Positions 23,001-31,554 of a stretch of 64,000 nt of DNA are shown in pieces. The stretch's first letter is position 1; each line of letters begins with the position of its first letter. The stretch is from Atopsyche davidsoni (lineage: Eukaryota; Arthropoda; Insecta; Trichoptera; Hydrobiosidae), in contig JAILWY010000012.1 in assembly GCA_022113835.1 (NCBI GenBank), forward strand, positions 1,426,001-1,490,000, in the 5' to 3' direction. Below the pieces are notes generated by a model. The model worked only from the letters and a program-made list of their open reading frames with translations, made no database searches and was not told where the DNA came from. A program made the position numbers and the translations under genes.

Positions 23001-25514
23001 GTTTAACTGAGATGAATAATAACCAGGAAATGTCGGAAACGCTAGATGTACAGGCCGCAGCAGTTTAGCAGGAATATAATGAATATATTTTGCATATTTT
23101 GCATTTAGACTGTAACTGATCACAACTGTGTATCTTAAAATAAAATATTAAAAGCAACCTTACATTTAAAGCCTTGTAAATGATGGCCTAAAAACTTGGC
23201 TGATGTTGCTTCATGTTAGATTCAGTTTCCATAATTTTTTTTCAATCACAATGAAATAATTAAAACTATTTTCATATCGTTCATATCAACTGCAGTGCTA
23301 ATATCATGTTAAAAATGATTTTATGCCAATATTCTGTTTGCACTGTTAATAAGCATATATACGGTTAACTTCTGTCTATATAAAATAAAATGATAATAAA
23401 TAATATCTATAAAAAATGATCATATTCCTAAAGAACCATTGCGAGTCTGAGTCGAAGTCGCATATTAAGTCCATAAATCAGTTAGTGAGTGATTGGGTCG
23501 CGTGCTGTGAGAGGAGGGGGTGGTGTGGGACCAGTCTCCGGATGCAGGTGCCAGGCGTGCTGAGGGTGTGTGTGTGCTCAGGTGGCGTGGGGGGGGGCGG
23601 GGGGCCGACGCCGGCCGCCACACAAAAGCCCTGGGACACTCACCAGAACACTCCGGTAAGTGGCCCCTACCGCATCCGACACCGCAGTATGTCACGCTTA
23701 CCACTACAGCACTATCTTTTTTACCGCTTGGAGTTTTTCACTTTTATTTTTGTTTTGCCAGTGACTTTCAAACCTGCAGGTTGAGAATATAGTATTTTAC
23801 TCGTTTTGTTTTTAGTAAAGACTTATTGACTTACTTATTAGTCTTTATTTACTGGGATAAATTCATATAGAAAAAAATATTAAAACGTGAACTAGGTGAT
23901 TTTATCCAAAGGGGGTAGAAATTTATGGCATATGTTTATATAATTTTGGCTAATTCTATTCCATAATTTCAAATTTGATACTAAATTGTTAATAGAGTAA
24001 CAATGTCAAGCATCCACCTTCTTTATAAATAGTAATGTATTTTACAGTACAGTATTATAATTTATATGCATATCGTTTAATTTAAGTTTGGCAAAAAACC
24101 TATTAGCTTCTGTTTTAGATAAATTTATCTATATAATAGATTTTATTTCTTGTCCAGGACAAACTTACGAATGATATTCTATTGTATATATATGAGTAAT
24201 ATCTTCAGCAATGAGGACCTCCCTTATTATGGTGATGGGAAAGCTTTGTATGAATTTGCTAAAACCTTCTCTAACACTATTATATGAATCGTTATCGTTG
24301 CATGGTATTGTTTCAGTCATTCTGTAGATCTTAGATTCTTATATTGTATAAATCAACTATAATATCTGCAATATTAATATAACGATTCTATAATTTTATT
24401 TATATGTAAAATAGATTTTATTAAAAAAATTAATACATTATGCTTTCTGTAGACTAAGTATTTATAAACACTTTCTAAGTAGTGATAGACAATAGAAATA
24501 AGTATTCTTTATTATAATTAGTTTGTAAGAGACAAGTTGTTTTTAATGTCACTTAGTTCGACTTGTCATAAGATGAAAAACAGGCATCGATGAATTGTGA
24601 TGTTCACTACATCTATTTGTGCTTTCCATCTTTCGATAACTCTCCGTATAACCTGGAGTAGTCTGAATGTTTGAGATATACTGCGTTTCTATTTTAGAAT
24701 ATGCTCTAATGCTTGTCGATTTCACTAAAGCAGTTTGCATATGAAGCTATTAAAAACATTATTCGTTAGTAACTCTAGTCGCCAACTGGTAGCTTCGGCA
24801 TCATTTGTAGTGGTGATGCTCGAGCTACTGTTTGGTGATCAGTTACTAATTTGATTTTATTAGTAGCTTTGAGTGTCAAGAAGCTGAGAGTTTTGTGTTA
24901 CTTCCACTAAGAATCCACTCAATGAATTCACAATCTTTCGCATTCAATATTTTGTGTATAAACATGAATGACTGCAGTCGGAAGAGCTTCTTATGATTTC
25001 TCTAATTTTCATACAAATAAATTTTGTATTGTTCTGTTATTTTTAAAAATAATGAAAATTTTGCTTCTCTTTTTGATAATTGTAAGTTTTAAATCTATAA
25101 ATTTTATTTTCTTCCTGTTTTACCTTTAATATTCATAACAATTCTGCATGCAATTTTTAAGTGCTTGGGATAGATATGTACTTTTTTTAAAAAGGTGAGA
25201 AATTATATTTCAATAATGAAAACAGATATTATAAACCATAATAAATTGGTAATTTTGCATGGTCGAATTTATGAGGTAGAATATATTTTATGACATTACT
25301 GAAGTACTATAAATTAGACTTTTGATTAGACAGGGTGATTAGGGAATTGAATTAGTTTGGGGAAGAGGGAAAAGCTGCTTACTGCTTTAGTCCTGCCGTG
25401 CCCCTGGTGTGTGTTGGGTAGCTGACGTGTGTTGCATTGTTGCAGAGTACTATGGAGGAAGTCAGGGGCGGTGATCACAAGTCGTCGCTTCTGCAGAAGT
25501 TGCTGTCGGAGTGA
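7949..25514 (+). CDS. tai: taiman: p160/SRC-family bHLH-PAS nuclear receptor coactivator (gene span, 17 coding exons)
   Basis: Taiman is the insect orthologue of vertebrate NCOA1-3. It binds ligand-activated ecdysone and juvenile-hormone receptor complexes through LxxLL boxes and recruits acetyltransferases in the nucleus. Seventeen exons joined with consistent phases give 1,299 residues. Order: bHLH (about 22-76, with NKCNNEKRRRELEND), PAS region (about 115-373, including SIYNYLHHGDH-like and DFIMST segments), Pro/Ser-rich linker, LxxLL boxes at about 511, 546, 585, 610, 644, 704 and 742, the EKMAINAIQKSLM block, a poly-Q tract (about 900-985), SEYVRQELRAVVGAR, and a C-terminal LLQKLL (about 1292-1297). 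The start ATG at 8004 gives the short N-terminus usual for the family. Identification is by motif order and recalled family blocks; splice sites were read by eye and the transcript is not verified. Confidence 0.95.
7982..8035 (+). promoter_or_regulatory. Upstream ORF overlapping the tai start
   Basis: An ATG at 7982 opens a 17-codon frame that ends at TAG 8033-8035. It runs past the tai start codon at 8004 in a different frame. Ribosomes that use it would pass the main start. The main ATG has the better context (AAGATGA with purine at -3 versus CTCATGG), so the uORF may be only partly used. Confidence 0.45.
8069..9140 (+). other. tai: tai intron 1
   Basis: AT-rich intron of 1,072 bp with a GTAAGT donor and a TGTTTCAG acceptor. 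I saw no open frame, repeat or hairpin of note in it. Confidence 0.8.
9141..9432 (+). CDS. tai: tai exon 2 (bHLH domain)
   Basis: Begins in a split Ile codon and encodes NKCNNEKRRRELENDTINQL, the basic region and first helix. PDKNGIVQEAAAQIRRVLEH, the second helix, follows. The tail LQLGDVSSTRP matches a conserved p160 block (usually GEVSSSKP). Between these the usual DAVQ-type linker is replaced by a Cys/Ala-rich stretch (AAAASCCAACPPLCTRHC), which is unusual. Ends in phase 0 at GTACCC, a weak but acceptable donor. Confidence 0.9.
9433..10501 (+). other. tai: tai intron 2
   Basis: AT-rich intron of 1,069 bp ending in a T-rich tract and TTTTTAG. No further feature was recognised inside it. 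Confidence 0.8.
10502..10997 (+). CDS. tai: tai exon 3 (PAS-A region)
   Basis: Encodes about 165 residues starting ALKHYTTTLGWVLLEINCEG. The blocks IECVTENIKDIVRYERSEL and SIYNYLHHGDHLKFAPIL align with the conserved p160 PAS segment. A variable GC-rich loop follows, then SVLCVIRQ and ITFKLDTQGKIL, which lead into the PAS-B part. Ends with one nt of a Leu codon before GTAAGA. Confidence 0.92.
10998..11829 (+). other. tai: tai intron 3
   Basis: AT-rich intron of 832 bp. It contains a 118-codon open frame at 11210-11566, but composition and lack of recognisable motifs argue that this frame is chance. Confidence 0.75.
11830..12097 (+). CDS. tai: tai exon 4 (PAS-B-like region)
   Basis: Encodes LFEGRLRGNISFEGRRLQDL, VHPADVSRVAEHLR, then PHSRLFRANPTTDDQDFIMS. 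The last block is the well-conserved insect end of the PAS region (KSKLFR...DFIM). Acceptor TTAATTACAG, donor GTTAGT; ends with two nt of a Ser codon. The following intron is only 117 bp. Confidence 0.88.
12215..12854 (+). CDS. tai: tai exon 5 (Pro/Ser-rich, LxxLL boxes 1-2)
   Basis: Begins in the DNE motif that normally follows the PAS region. It encodes a Ser/Gly/Pro-rich linker with many TP dipeptides (possible phosphorylation sites), then LRNLL (about residue 511) and LKGLL (about 546, followed by NQEDEDEG, the conserved acidic context). Ends MLLR, so the third box LLRLL is completed by exon 6. Ends in phase 0 at GTAAGT. Confidence 0.93.
13128..13400 (+). CDS. tai: tai exon 6 (LxxLL boxes 3-5)
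   Basis: 91 whole codons. Opens with LLAEKSDEED, which completes LLRLL (about 585-589) across the splice junction. LSQLLKES (about 610) and LLQLLGIG (about 644) follow. The exon is symmetric (phase 0/0), so its loss would keep the frame but remove two boxes and break a third. Confidence 0.93.
13678..13886 (+). CDS. tai: tai exon 7 (LxxLL boxes 6-7)
   Basis: Encodes GLWEKNKMLASLLSTP, with LASLL at about 704 in a context strongly conserved in insect taiman. A proline-rich stretch follows, then QLAQLLN (LAQLL at about 742). Acceptor GATGTTGCAG; donor GTCAGT at 13887, leaving two nt of an Asn codon. Confidence 0.92.
13969..14085 (+). CDS. tai: tai exon 8 (ends at a GC donor)
   Basis: Small exon encoding NNKSYENNTGGPVMGLTSL and QQMLQGQ. 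After a short 82-bp intron it starts at TTTTTCAG. No GT donor keeps the frame with exon 9; ACAG|GCATGC at 14086 does, giving an Arg codon across the junction. I therefore call a GC-AG intron. Confidence 0.82.
14532..14712 (+). CDS. tai: tai exon 9 (conserved LLSEILDQVMDIVPD block)
   Basis: Encodes AGYIGDATSDPLLSEILDQV then MDIVPDNYTQDNSELMNL, a block I recognise as conserved in insect taiman. By position it may belong to the activation domain that binds CBP/p300-type acetyltransferases. A short His-rich run (NHHHHNS) precedes the donor GTACTG. Ends in phase 0. Confidence 0.9.
14798..14914 (+). CDS. tai: tai exon 10 (EKMAINAIQKSLM block)
   Basis: 39 whole codons beginning VMNEKMAINAIQKSLMQSCE, a conserved helix downstream of the activation region in insect taiman. 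Acceptor ATTTTCAG, donor GTGAGA. Phase 0 on both sides. Confidence 0.92.
15151..15640 (+). CDS. tai: tai exon 11 (poly-glutamine exon)
   Basis: Opens QAGPNQWAGRYGSQSQQGNH and runs into a long Q-rich stretch broken by A, V, H and R. It then continues QKARLLQAQQQQMVVGSVG and LLNAPTPPNVSLQRA, a conserved taiman block, and a His-rich end. The true reading frame is CAA/CAG; a shifted + frame reads poly-N/S and the minus frames read poly-L/V. Codons mix CAA and CAG, which stabilises the tract against slippage. Ends with one nt of a Gly codon. Confidence 0.93.
15737..15837 (+). CDS. tai: tai exon 12
   Basis: Encodes GSGGAGFQGGGTQGQE followed by YKLSLQQQQNPMLNT, a conserved taiman segment. Acceptor CTTTCTCAG, donor GTAAGT. 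Ends in phase 0. Confidence 0.9.
16371..16527 (+). CDS. tai: tai exon 13 (Pro/His-rich)
   Basis: Encodes QSGYSGQRGSPLAPHTPLTP and a Pro/His/Thr-rich stretch ending PTPPM. A tail of low-complexity CTCACCAC follows in the intron. Acceptor TGAGTTTCAG, donor GTACAT; leaves one nt (phase 1), which fits either exon 14 or exon 15. Confidence 0.8.
16528..18141 (+). other. tai: tai intron 13
   Basis: 1,614-bp intron. I see no repeat with clear termini and no coding exon in it. Confidence 0.6.
18142..18342 (+). CDS. tai: tai exon 14, probable cassette exon (201 nt)
   Basis: Exactly 67 codons with the same phase at both ends, so it can be included or skipped without a frameshift. It encodes VPLDDGWKNVGYRRASNN, then MWQVGSGVGGFYGSGG and a His-rich end with LFPRQHHPSLHHNHM. 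The downstream donor AGTAAGTAC is strong; the upstream acceptor (GCAATCATAG) has a weak pyrimidine tract, as expected for an optional exon. A shorter start after GTGGCAAG near 18229 would also keep the frame. The second half is clearly coding in style; the first half is less sure. Confidence 0.65.
18343..20000 (+). other. tai: tai intron 14
   Basis: 1,658-bp intron. The stretch 19040-19460 is a degenerate tandem repeat (listed separately). The rest is AT-rich with no recognised feature. Confidence 0.7.
19040..19460 (+). repeat. Degenerate tandem repeat, about 90-100 bp unit
   Basis: Segments such as ATGTCAAATATATTC (19217 and 19317), TGTCAAACACATCTC (19173, 19350) and GTGTTGTGTTTCACT recur in alternating order. 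The spacing is about 90-100 bp for like segments and about 41-57 bp for neighbours. This is an old two-part minisatellite inside a tai intron. Confidence 0.65.
20001..20150 (+). CDS. tai: tai exon 15 (SEYVRQELRAVVGAR block)
   Basis: Encodes GMTSEYVRQELRAVVGARNG and, after a Gly-rich linker, DLDMALSFDMPPT. Both are conserved C-terminal taiman blocks. Acceptor TGTGTTTCAG, donor GTCAGC; leaves one nt of a Gly codon. Confidence 0.92.
21247..21298 (+). repeat. Intronic hairpin
   Basis: ATCTATTGTGA (21251-21261) pairs perfectly with TCACAATAGAT (21283-21293). GTGT/CACAC extends the stem outward and ATGT/ACAT closes it inward. The total is about 52 nt, a little short for a typical animal pre-miRNA. 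Confidence 0.5.
22480..22598 (+). repeat. Intronic inverted repeat with long loop
   Basis: AGTGCTGAGTGTATCAATGC (22479 onward) has its reverse complement, with about three mismatches, ending near 22599. The arms are about 23 nt and the loop about 73 nt. It may be a miniature transposon remnant or an RNA hairpin. Confidence 0.45.
23582..23655 (+). CDS. tai: tai exon 16 (Gly-rich)
   Basis: Encodes GGVGGGGGPTPAATQKPWDT then HQNTP. Acceptor TGTGCTCAG and donor GTAAGT are good. The phases fit exons 15 and 17, which supports it although the sequence is low-complexity. Confidence 0.8.
23656..25445 (+). other. tai: tai intron 16
   Basis: 1,790-bp AT-rich intron holding the 84-nt hairpin at 24766-24849. 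Nothing else was recognised. Confidence 0.7.
24766..24849 (+). ncRNA. Pre-miRNA-like hairpin in tai intron 16 (candidate)
   Basis: TTAGTAACT pairs with AGTTACTAA at the base. Then, after small internal loops, CCAA/TTGG, GTAGCT/AGCTAC and GCATCA/TGATGC pair up to a loop of about 10 nt (TTTGTAGTGG). The whole is 84 nt, on the sense strand of a host intron, with the symmetric small mismatches typical of miRNA precursors. I do not recognise the mature sequence as a known family. It could also be a chance or MITE-derived hairpin. Confidence 0.45.
25446..25514 (+). CDS. tai: tai exon 17 (C-terminus)
   Basis: Encodes STMEEVRGGDHKSSLLQKLL then SE and TGA at 25512-25514. This ending, with a final LxxLL (LQKLL), is a hallmark of insect taiman. 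Acceptor GTTGTTGCAG. Confidence 0.95.
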   Translation, partial: STMEEVRGGDHKSSLLQKLLSE

Positions 25515-25611
25515 CGGCCGTGCGCCTCGCCGGGTGGAGCCTGTTGTGATATTCTGGGATAGCAGTGTACTTGTACATATAAACATATATATTATTGTGA
25601 CCAGAACTCTA

Positions 25612-25617
25612 AATAAA
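25612..25617 (+). terminator. tai: AATAAA poly(A) signal for tai (candidate)
   Basis: First AATAAA after the tai stop codon, about 98 nt downstream. A second candidate is at 26210-26215. Confidence 0.5.
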
Positions 25618-26314
25618 TATAAAAATAAGTGTGTATTTTTAATACATGTGAGTACGTACGTACCAACGCCGGAGTTAGCCTAGATTGTATATATGTAAGT
25701 GAATGTAAGTAATATGATAAGTGCAGAATATTTGACAAAGTTAAACGATTCCTCACATCTTAATGAACTTTATTGCTAGCTTTTCTTTATATTTAAGAGA
25801 GAGTTTTATTATGTGCTATGTAATATAATAATTTAACGAGAAATCACAATGACGACGCTAGAAGGACACCGACCGGGTTTTGTCTAAATGCATTTAGGGA
25901 TGCGACAAGAACTAGTTGTAAGCATATGTTATATTATATTGGTCTACGCAGTACCTCATGGCTGTAACTCACTTACTAGGTGTATTTACACATACGCATT
26001 GCGCATTACCCTCCGCAAGTCAGACCCGGGACTACACGCCTAACCTGACCGCTCCGACCACGGCGCAGCTTCCTCGCAGGATCTGCGCGGGGGCCGCCCT
26101 CGAGTTGACCTGTTACATGCTCTGTGGGGGTGGCCCTGTCCAGTCAGCTTTCATTTCGAGTCTTATTTTCAGAATGTATACGACTTAAAAAAATATTTAT
26201 CAAAGTTTTAAATAAACTATTGGGTTAATGTATAAGGAATGCCACAATTATATATTTCAATGAAAAGATAATTTTTTACAATAAATTAAAAGAGAAAATT
26301 ATAAAAACGATTAT

Positions 26315-26696
26315 AAAATATATATATAAATATATGTATATAAATATATGTATATAAATATATGTATATAAATATATGTATACAAATATACATATACAAA
26401 TATATGTATACAAATATAAGTATACAAATATACGTATACAAATATACGTATACAAATATTTTTATACAAATATATGTATATACATATATGTATATAAATA
26501 TATGTACATATATATAAATATATATTATATATATATATATAATATACATATAATATACATATAATGTATATATATATATGTATGTATGTATATATATATA
26601 TATATAAATACACACATATATATATATATATGCGTATATATTTATTTATTGATATTTATATATATATAATATATTTTTAAATATACACATGTACAT

Positions 26697-26737
<41 letters not shown>

Positions 26738-26890
26738 AAATATATATATATGTATAAATATATATATATGTATAAATATATATATATGTATATATGTTAA
26801 ATATATATATATGTTAAATATATATATATGTTAAATATATATATGAATAAATATATATATATATATATATGTATAAATTTATATATGTAT
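26315..26890. repeat. AT-rich minisatellite (14-bp and related units)
   Basis: From about 26325 to 26475 the sequence is a 14-bp tandem repeat (AAATATATGTATAT and variants such as AAATATACGTATAC). It then passes into AT dinucleotide runs and 16-18-bp units with ATGTATAA or ATGTTAAA. Tyr/Ile-rich open frames on both strands are artefacts of this repeat. Confidence 0.9.
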
Positions 26891-27525
26891 GTGTGCATAT
26901 GTAAATGTATGTGTATTATTTGCTTATGTTTTTGAAGAGTTTATGAGAATGCGTGGACGGAGGAATGCAGACGTCCATGGCTGAGTTTGCAGTTCAATCA
27001 ATCATGTTGCATTTGTATTTAAAGTTATCTCTATAATGTGTTTTGTCAGTCGAGGCCGCTCGTTCCCTCTATGTGTACATTGCAGTACCCGGTTAACAGA
27101 ATTTCCCCGTGAAGTTATTTATTTAGTCCACGCTGTAGATATGCCGTGAAGTCCGGGGGAGGGAAGAGCGGCCTCGGAGTTTACAATTGTTTTAATATTG
27201 TTATCTGTACTGGGAGGTGGGAGCCCGCAGTAGTTGTTCAGAGCTACCTATCCTTCACACTTGAGAGATGGTGGATGTTTTATGACTTTATATATAATAT
27301 ATATATTTATTTAGCCCCCTTGTGATCTGGATGTCGTTGATTCATGATACCTTGTTTATTTCTAAGTATGATATTTGTACATACTATAAAATATGTTTGT
27401 TTACGTGTAGATTACACAACCAAAGTTGTTAAGGATTTAACGAGCCGGTTGATTCAATAATATCCGTAATAGGTTGTTTGAAATGTTAACATTATTCCTT
27501 TTTATATGAGACGAGAAGTCGGAGT

Positions 27526-27585
27526 GGCGCGGGCACCTGGCGCTGGTCGGTGGACGGTGGACGAGCAACGTCCGGTGCCCGCGCC
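27526..27585 (+). repeat. GC-rich stem-loop downstream of tai
   Basis: GGCGCGGGCACC (27526-27537) and GGTGCCCGCGCC (27574-27585) form a perfect 12-bp stem. An inner GGACG/CGTCC stem (27552-27556 / 27569-27573) sits within the loop. It stands alone in AT-rich sequence and is followed by a T-rich tract. It could be a structured 3'-UTR element or a small RNA precursor. Confidence 0.6.
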
Positions 27586-27900
27586 TATTTTATATTTTTA
27601 CAACTCGATTGCCTTTCTACGCGACCGCCCTGATATTAAAAAAAGAGAGATACATAGTTATTATTTTTGGTAAAAAAATAAAATATATAAACACTACCTT
27701 TTTCTAAAACGATGACTGTCTGAATGGCTGCAATGAAGTACAAGTATTTTGTAAAGATTTCACCGCTGGGTAACTCCAGTGGCAAGTGCGCGACGTGCGG
27801 ACGGCGCGGTCTGATCTCTGGACACTCGCTGCTCACTACCGACTCTAGGAGCCTCCGTACGGTGGAATTGTTCCTAGTAGATTGTTTAATGTATTAAGAA

Positions 27901-29106
27901 CATGTTCTATGTAAGAATCTGTCAATTACGATATGCAGATTTCCCATCCACAAATCAACAAACAAAATTATATATTTAATTAATTGACAGGCATTATGAA
28001 TTTACATGATAAAAATAATTTAATTACAATAGTATTTTTTGTACATTATTGGAGTTTTGAAATATATAAATATCTATATTACGACTTTGTTTTCGTTTTC
28101 CCCAGAATTGAATGAATATCACTGAAGAGTAAGTATGCCTTACATCTATTCATATTTCCAATGCCTTCTAAAATCCTGTCCCTTTCGTGAATGGTAAATC
28201 ATAAAATATGACCATGAAAAATAGAGAAAAATAATAAATTGAAGGCAGAATAAATTTTAATCTTTTATTGGCAAAACATTACTGGTAACCACGTCTCATG
28301 GAACTGTTTAAATAAATTAAATTTTTCAGAAAAACCATTGAAAAATCCTTTTACTGATTTTTGCAATAAAATTAACAAAACATAATTGTGGAATACAGTC
28401 AATAGTATATAAATTAACACAAAATGATTGGACAAAAAGTCAATGATTCACCTTCAAGCTATTACTATTTTTTTCTTCAATAATTTGAGCTAACCAAAAA
28501 AGGCTTAACATATTTTCATTAATTGGCGATTGCATTGTCTGGCTCTATTTCGAGAGTTGGTGTTCAACACCATCAACGAGCCTGATAATGCTATCAAAAA
28601 ATATGCCACTCGATTCGTTGCCTTAAACAATTAAGGCGTTGAATTAATGAGTGTCATAGAATATTTCATGTTGCTGCAAAAATTTTTTCATTACTTTTTT
28701 GCTAATTTGTATCTACAAACCATTAAAAAAAATCATAATTTAGGGGAAGCTACTTTAAGTCATTTTGATAAAATGTAAACAGCTTTAAATAATAAAATGT
28801 ATCACATTTCTTTGGCATTCAAATTTATATAAAAACAAATAGTATTTCTAATATCTATAAAGTTTTATACCCATATCTATAAAATTTTATTATTATGATA
28901 AATCAATATCAATACGAATTGTCATTGACAAAATTGATATAGATAGACATAAGTACACCAATTTGGGAATCGAACTGGTGCACTATTCATTAAGATTCAA
29001 CCATCCTAACCGCAGTCAACAACTAATAGATTTGTATTAATAACTATTCCTAATCACTAATCAGTAAATATAATCACATAAAATATTACCTATGTAAGGA
29101 TAGAAG
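27901..29106. other. Intergenic, AT-rich, with a tRNA-like relic
   Basis: No gene recognised. A degenerate tRNA-like sequence lies at about 28955-29025 (minus strand) and is listed separately. Confidence 0.6.
28955..29025 (-). repeat. Degenerate tRNA-like sequence (tRNA-bearing repeat, copy C)
   Basis: On the minus strand CAGTTCGATTCCC, a good B box, lies 3' of GGTTAGGATGGTTGAATC, a plausible A box. The flank at about 29063-29097 (AATCACATAAAATATTACC) resembles the flank of the better copy at 44482-44559. It is therefore probably a diverged member of that family and not a functional tRNA gene. Confidence 0.45.
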
Positions 29107-29331
29107 ATGGTTTTCTTCAGAAATTATATTATTGCCACAATAAAGTCTTCCTTGTTATTCAAGAAGTTAGAAAGAACCTTGAAAGGATTAACAACAGTCA
29201 AAAGATTCCCTACTAGGTTTATACGTCCTGGATCCCAAGTCCAAAGGCACTCTAAATACACTCCCCAATCCATAGTAGATAAAGCCAATGACGGAATTCT
29301 CGAGTTGGACACCAGAGCGAATCAATACTGA
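29107..29331 (+). CDS. Possible coding fragment, unidentified
   Basis: A 74-codon open frame reads KLERTLKGLTTVKRFPTRFI then SKYTPQSIVDKANDGILEL. Its composition is protein-like, unlike the simple-repeat frames nearby. It begins within TTTTCTTCAG, which could be a splice acceptor, so it may be an internal exon or a transposon fragment. I do not recognise the family. Confidence 0.25.
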   Translation: MVFFRNYIIATIKSSLLFKKLERTLKGLTTVKRFPTRFIRPGSQVQRHSKYTPQSIVDKANDGILELDTRANQY

Positions 29332-29623
29332 TTCTAATCAAAAATATCAGCAATGATTTCATTTCACTGTTACTGTTTATTTAACATGTATGATTTCATT
29401 ATATACATAATAAAATTAACAGTAACAAAATAAACTACTGACCGGAGGAACGTATGAGTTTTAAAATGTCTACATCTTGAAATATACAAACTTAACATAT
29501 TATATATAAAATCACATAGAACATCTCATACACTGACTAGTATTAACAGCAAGAGAAATAATGAAATCGAAATGCATTATGTCTGTTATATTTTACTTTT
29601 TAGGGAATTTTGATTGCTGCCTA

Positions 29624-29629
29624 TTTATT
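29624..29629 (-). terminator. AATAAA poly(A) signal of the FLYWCH gene
   Basis: The minus strand reads AATAAA about 55 nt after the stop codon of the FLYWCH gene, at a usual distance for an insect 3' end. Confidence 0.5.
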
Positions 29630-29682
29630 ATTTTGAGCCCTTGTTAAATATTGAAAAGACAATAAAATATGGTGTTTCAGTT

Positions 29683-30858
29683 TTAGCTTTCTAATTTATC
29701 TAATTCATCACTTATTCCCATATCAAGTTCAAAGAGAATGTTATTGATTTTATGTTCAGCAATGTTTTGTAAGCGCCTGTTCTGTAAATTTCTTATTTTG
29801 CATGCAATGTGTTCTCCATATATTGAGAACTCATCTCTCACTAGCAGCTGCGAGCAGGAGTGCTGCGGGGGCCTGAGCTCCAACGCTGCGAGGGGTTCAT
29901 CATTGTATGGGGAGTTTTTTCTTTTTCCTTTCCTCTCAGAATTAGTAGACTGCTCTAAAAACACCTCTTCAAATTTTTCATGAAAGGGAACATCCCCGTT
30001 TAGTTCTTCCTTTGATACAATTGCTTCTGTGATATTCTGTAAAATAACAATTTAAGTATCTTAAATTAATATACTTTATCACAAACAGTGGAATTTAGAA
30101 GTAGACAACTTGAGATACAAGCTCACTGTTGTATAACAAAAAGATAAAAATGAATACAGATGGTAACAAAAATAATGGGTCTAAGATATGAACATTGGGA
30201 AACTGGTGTATACATTAAAATTCCCTTTTCTATAATATAAATAATTATACACATCAGATATTAAATAATCTGGTACATAATGTACGAGCCTGATAAGAGG
30301 ACTTCAGCTAGGATAGGAACAAAAGTTGGCTCATTGAAAAATTGAAGAAATGTGACTCACTAGTCTATCAGAATCCTGCATTGAGTTTGGACTGGGATCA
30401 TTATCAAACTCTAAGAAGTTATCTTCTACAGCTACTATGTCTTGGAGATCATTCTGCATAGGAAAAGAAGTGGTTTTATTTTCTCGGCGAATTCGTTGAA
30501 TAGCTTGCTTGATATTGCGAACAGAAGGCATCTGTCCACTGACCACACCCGGTACCTCTGCTGTTACTGTCGCGAAAATCTGATCACAAGTTTCCAGAGA
30601 AGAAGCAGCTCGTTCTTTCATGATTGCAATGGCTTTGCGTGCCAAGATTTTCCCCTTGTCGGAAGCGTGGTTGTGGGCCACTGGCTGCTTGACAACCTCA
30701 TTTTCGACAGTGTGGCAGCGTGCTCTGCAATGCCACGCTTTGTACTCTGAACACTTCCATGCAGTTTTCTTGCCAACGGTTTTTTCTTTCAGAAAGCAGT
30801 AACCGTCCAATACGATCATGTCAACACCTTTTTGCGTCTTGATAAGTTCATAAGCCAT
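29683..30858 (-). CDS. FLYWCH-type zinc-finger protein (two exons)
   Basis: Exon 1 (30858-30361) starts MAYELIKTQKG and carries a FLYWCH-like finger with GYCFLKE (about 19-25), WKC (34-36), C44 and HNH (62-64) as likely zinc ligands. It ends at CTA|GTGAGT. Exon 2 (30036-29683) begins after TTTTACAG, stays in frame, and ends with a helical block DEFSIYGEHIACKIRNL and a stop. The total is 283 residues. FLYWCH fingers bind DNA and occur in chromatin proteins and Mutator-like transposases; no transposase domain is present here. The C-terminal block resembles the tail of insect FLYWCH/MADF-type proteins. AATAAA on the minus strand lies about 55 nt past the stop. It is probably a domesticated transposon-derived gene. 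Confidence 0.7.
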
Positions 30859-31554
30859 TTGTAGTAAATGCTATTGACATCGGATTCAGGAAAAGTTTTA
30901 TTCATTCATAGTACCTGAATTAAATGCTGAAAAAAGCTCTCGATAATAATAGGATATTATTATGCTGTGATACCATCGTAAGCGGTACTCTTATAGTACC
31001 TAGCATTGTTCAACTAGAAATAAAAGTATTTCCACTTAAAATTTGGAGATATGACGACATTGTGAATCTGAAAAGACTTTAATATATAGGTAAAAAGTCC
31101 AAAATATCTGATGATAACACTCCATTATTGTTATTGATATTGACAAACAACCCGCGGCCGCGACTGACAGCCACTGCGGTAAAACAGTTTTCTGTTTAGA
31201 AGTGTCGAATAATTACTTGAAACTTAGTACAATGTTGCATTAACAGATGGCAGTACTTTCTTATTTTAAATAATTTAATAAATTATACATTATTAGAGCT
31301 TAAAAGAAATGACAGATTGTGAAATGAAATGACATATCAGAAAATGTTTTGGCATTTGTACATACAAAAGTATGTATAAGTCAAAAAAGTGTAGGTAATT
31401 ATTTTATGCATTTGAATGAAAATTGAGAATAATACACAGCAAATAGAGCCCCAAAACTTTAAACCACATATCTACATGCTTCAAATCGAAATATCATTAG
31501 ACATAGTTAAAATTTATATATTTTACAATTTACAATATGGCTTTACCACGGGGT
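30859..31554. other. Intergenic upstream of the FLYWCH gene
   Basis: AT-rich with no gene seen. It may contain the FLYWCH promoter (minus strand), but I cannot point to a definite core element. Confidence 0.5.

Larger units (their letters stand above)
20151..23581 (+). other. tai: tai intron 15 (largest intron)
   Basis: 3,431-bp AT-rich intron. It contains a short hairpin at 21247-21298 and a longer-loop inverted repeat at about 22480-22598, both listed separately. No coding exon was recognised. Confidence 0.7.
25515..27900 (+). other. tai: Probable tai 3' UTR and downstream sequence
   Basis: No gene is seen. AATAAA signals occur at 25612 and 26210, so a short 3' UTR of about 120 nt and longer forms are both possible. 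The stretch includes the AT minisatellite at 26315-26890 and the GC-rich stem-loop at 27526-27585. How far the transcript reaches cannot be decided from sequence. Confidence 0.5.

Noticed and set aside
26286..26615. Tyr/Ile-rich open frames
   Set aside because: Produced by the 14-bp AT-rich minisatellite.
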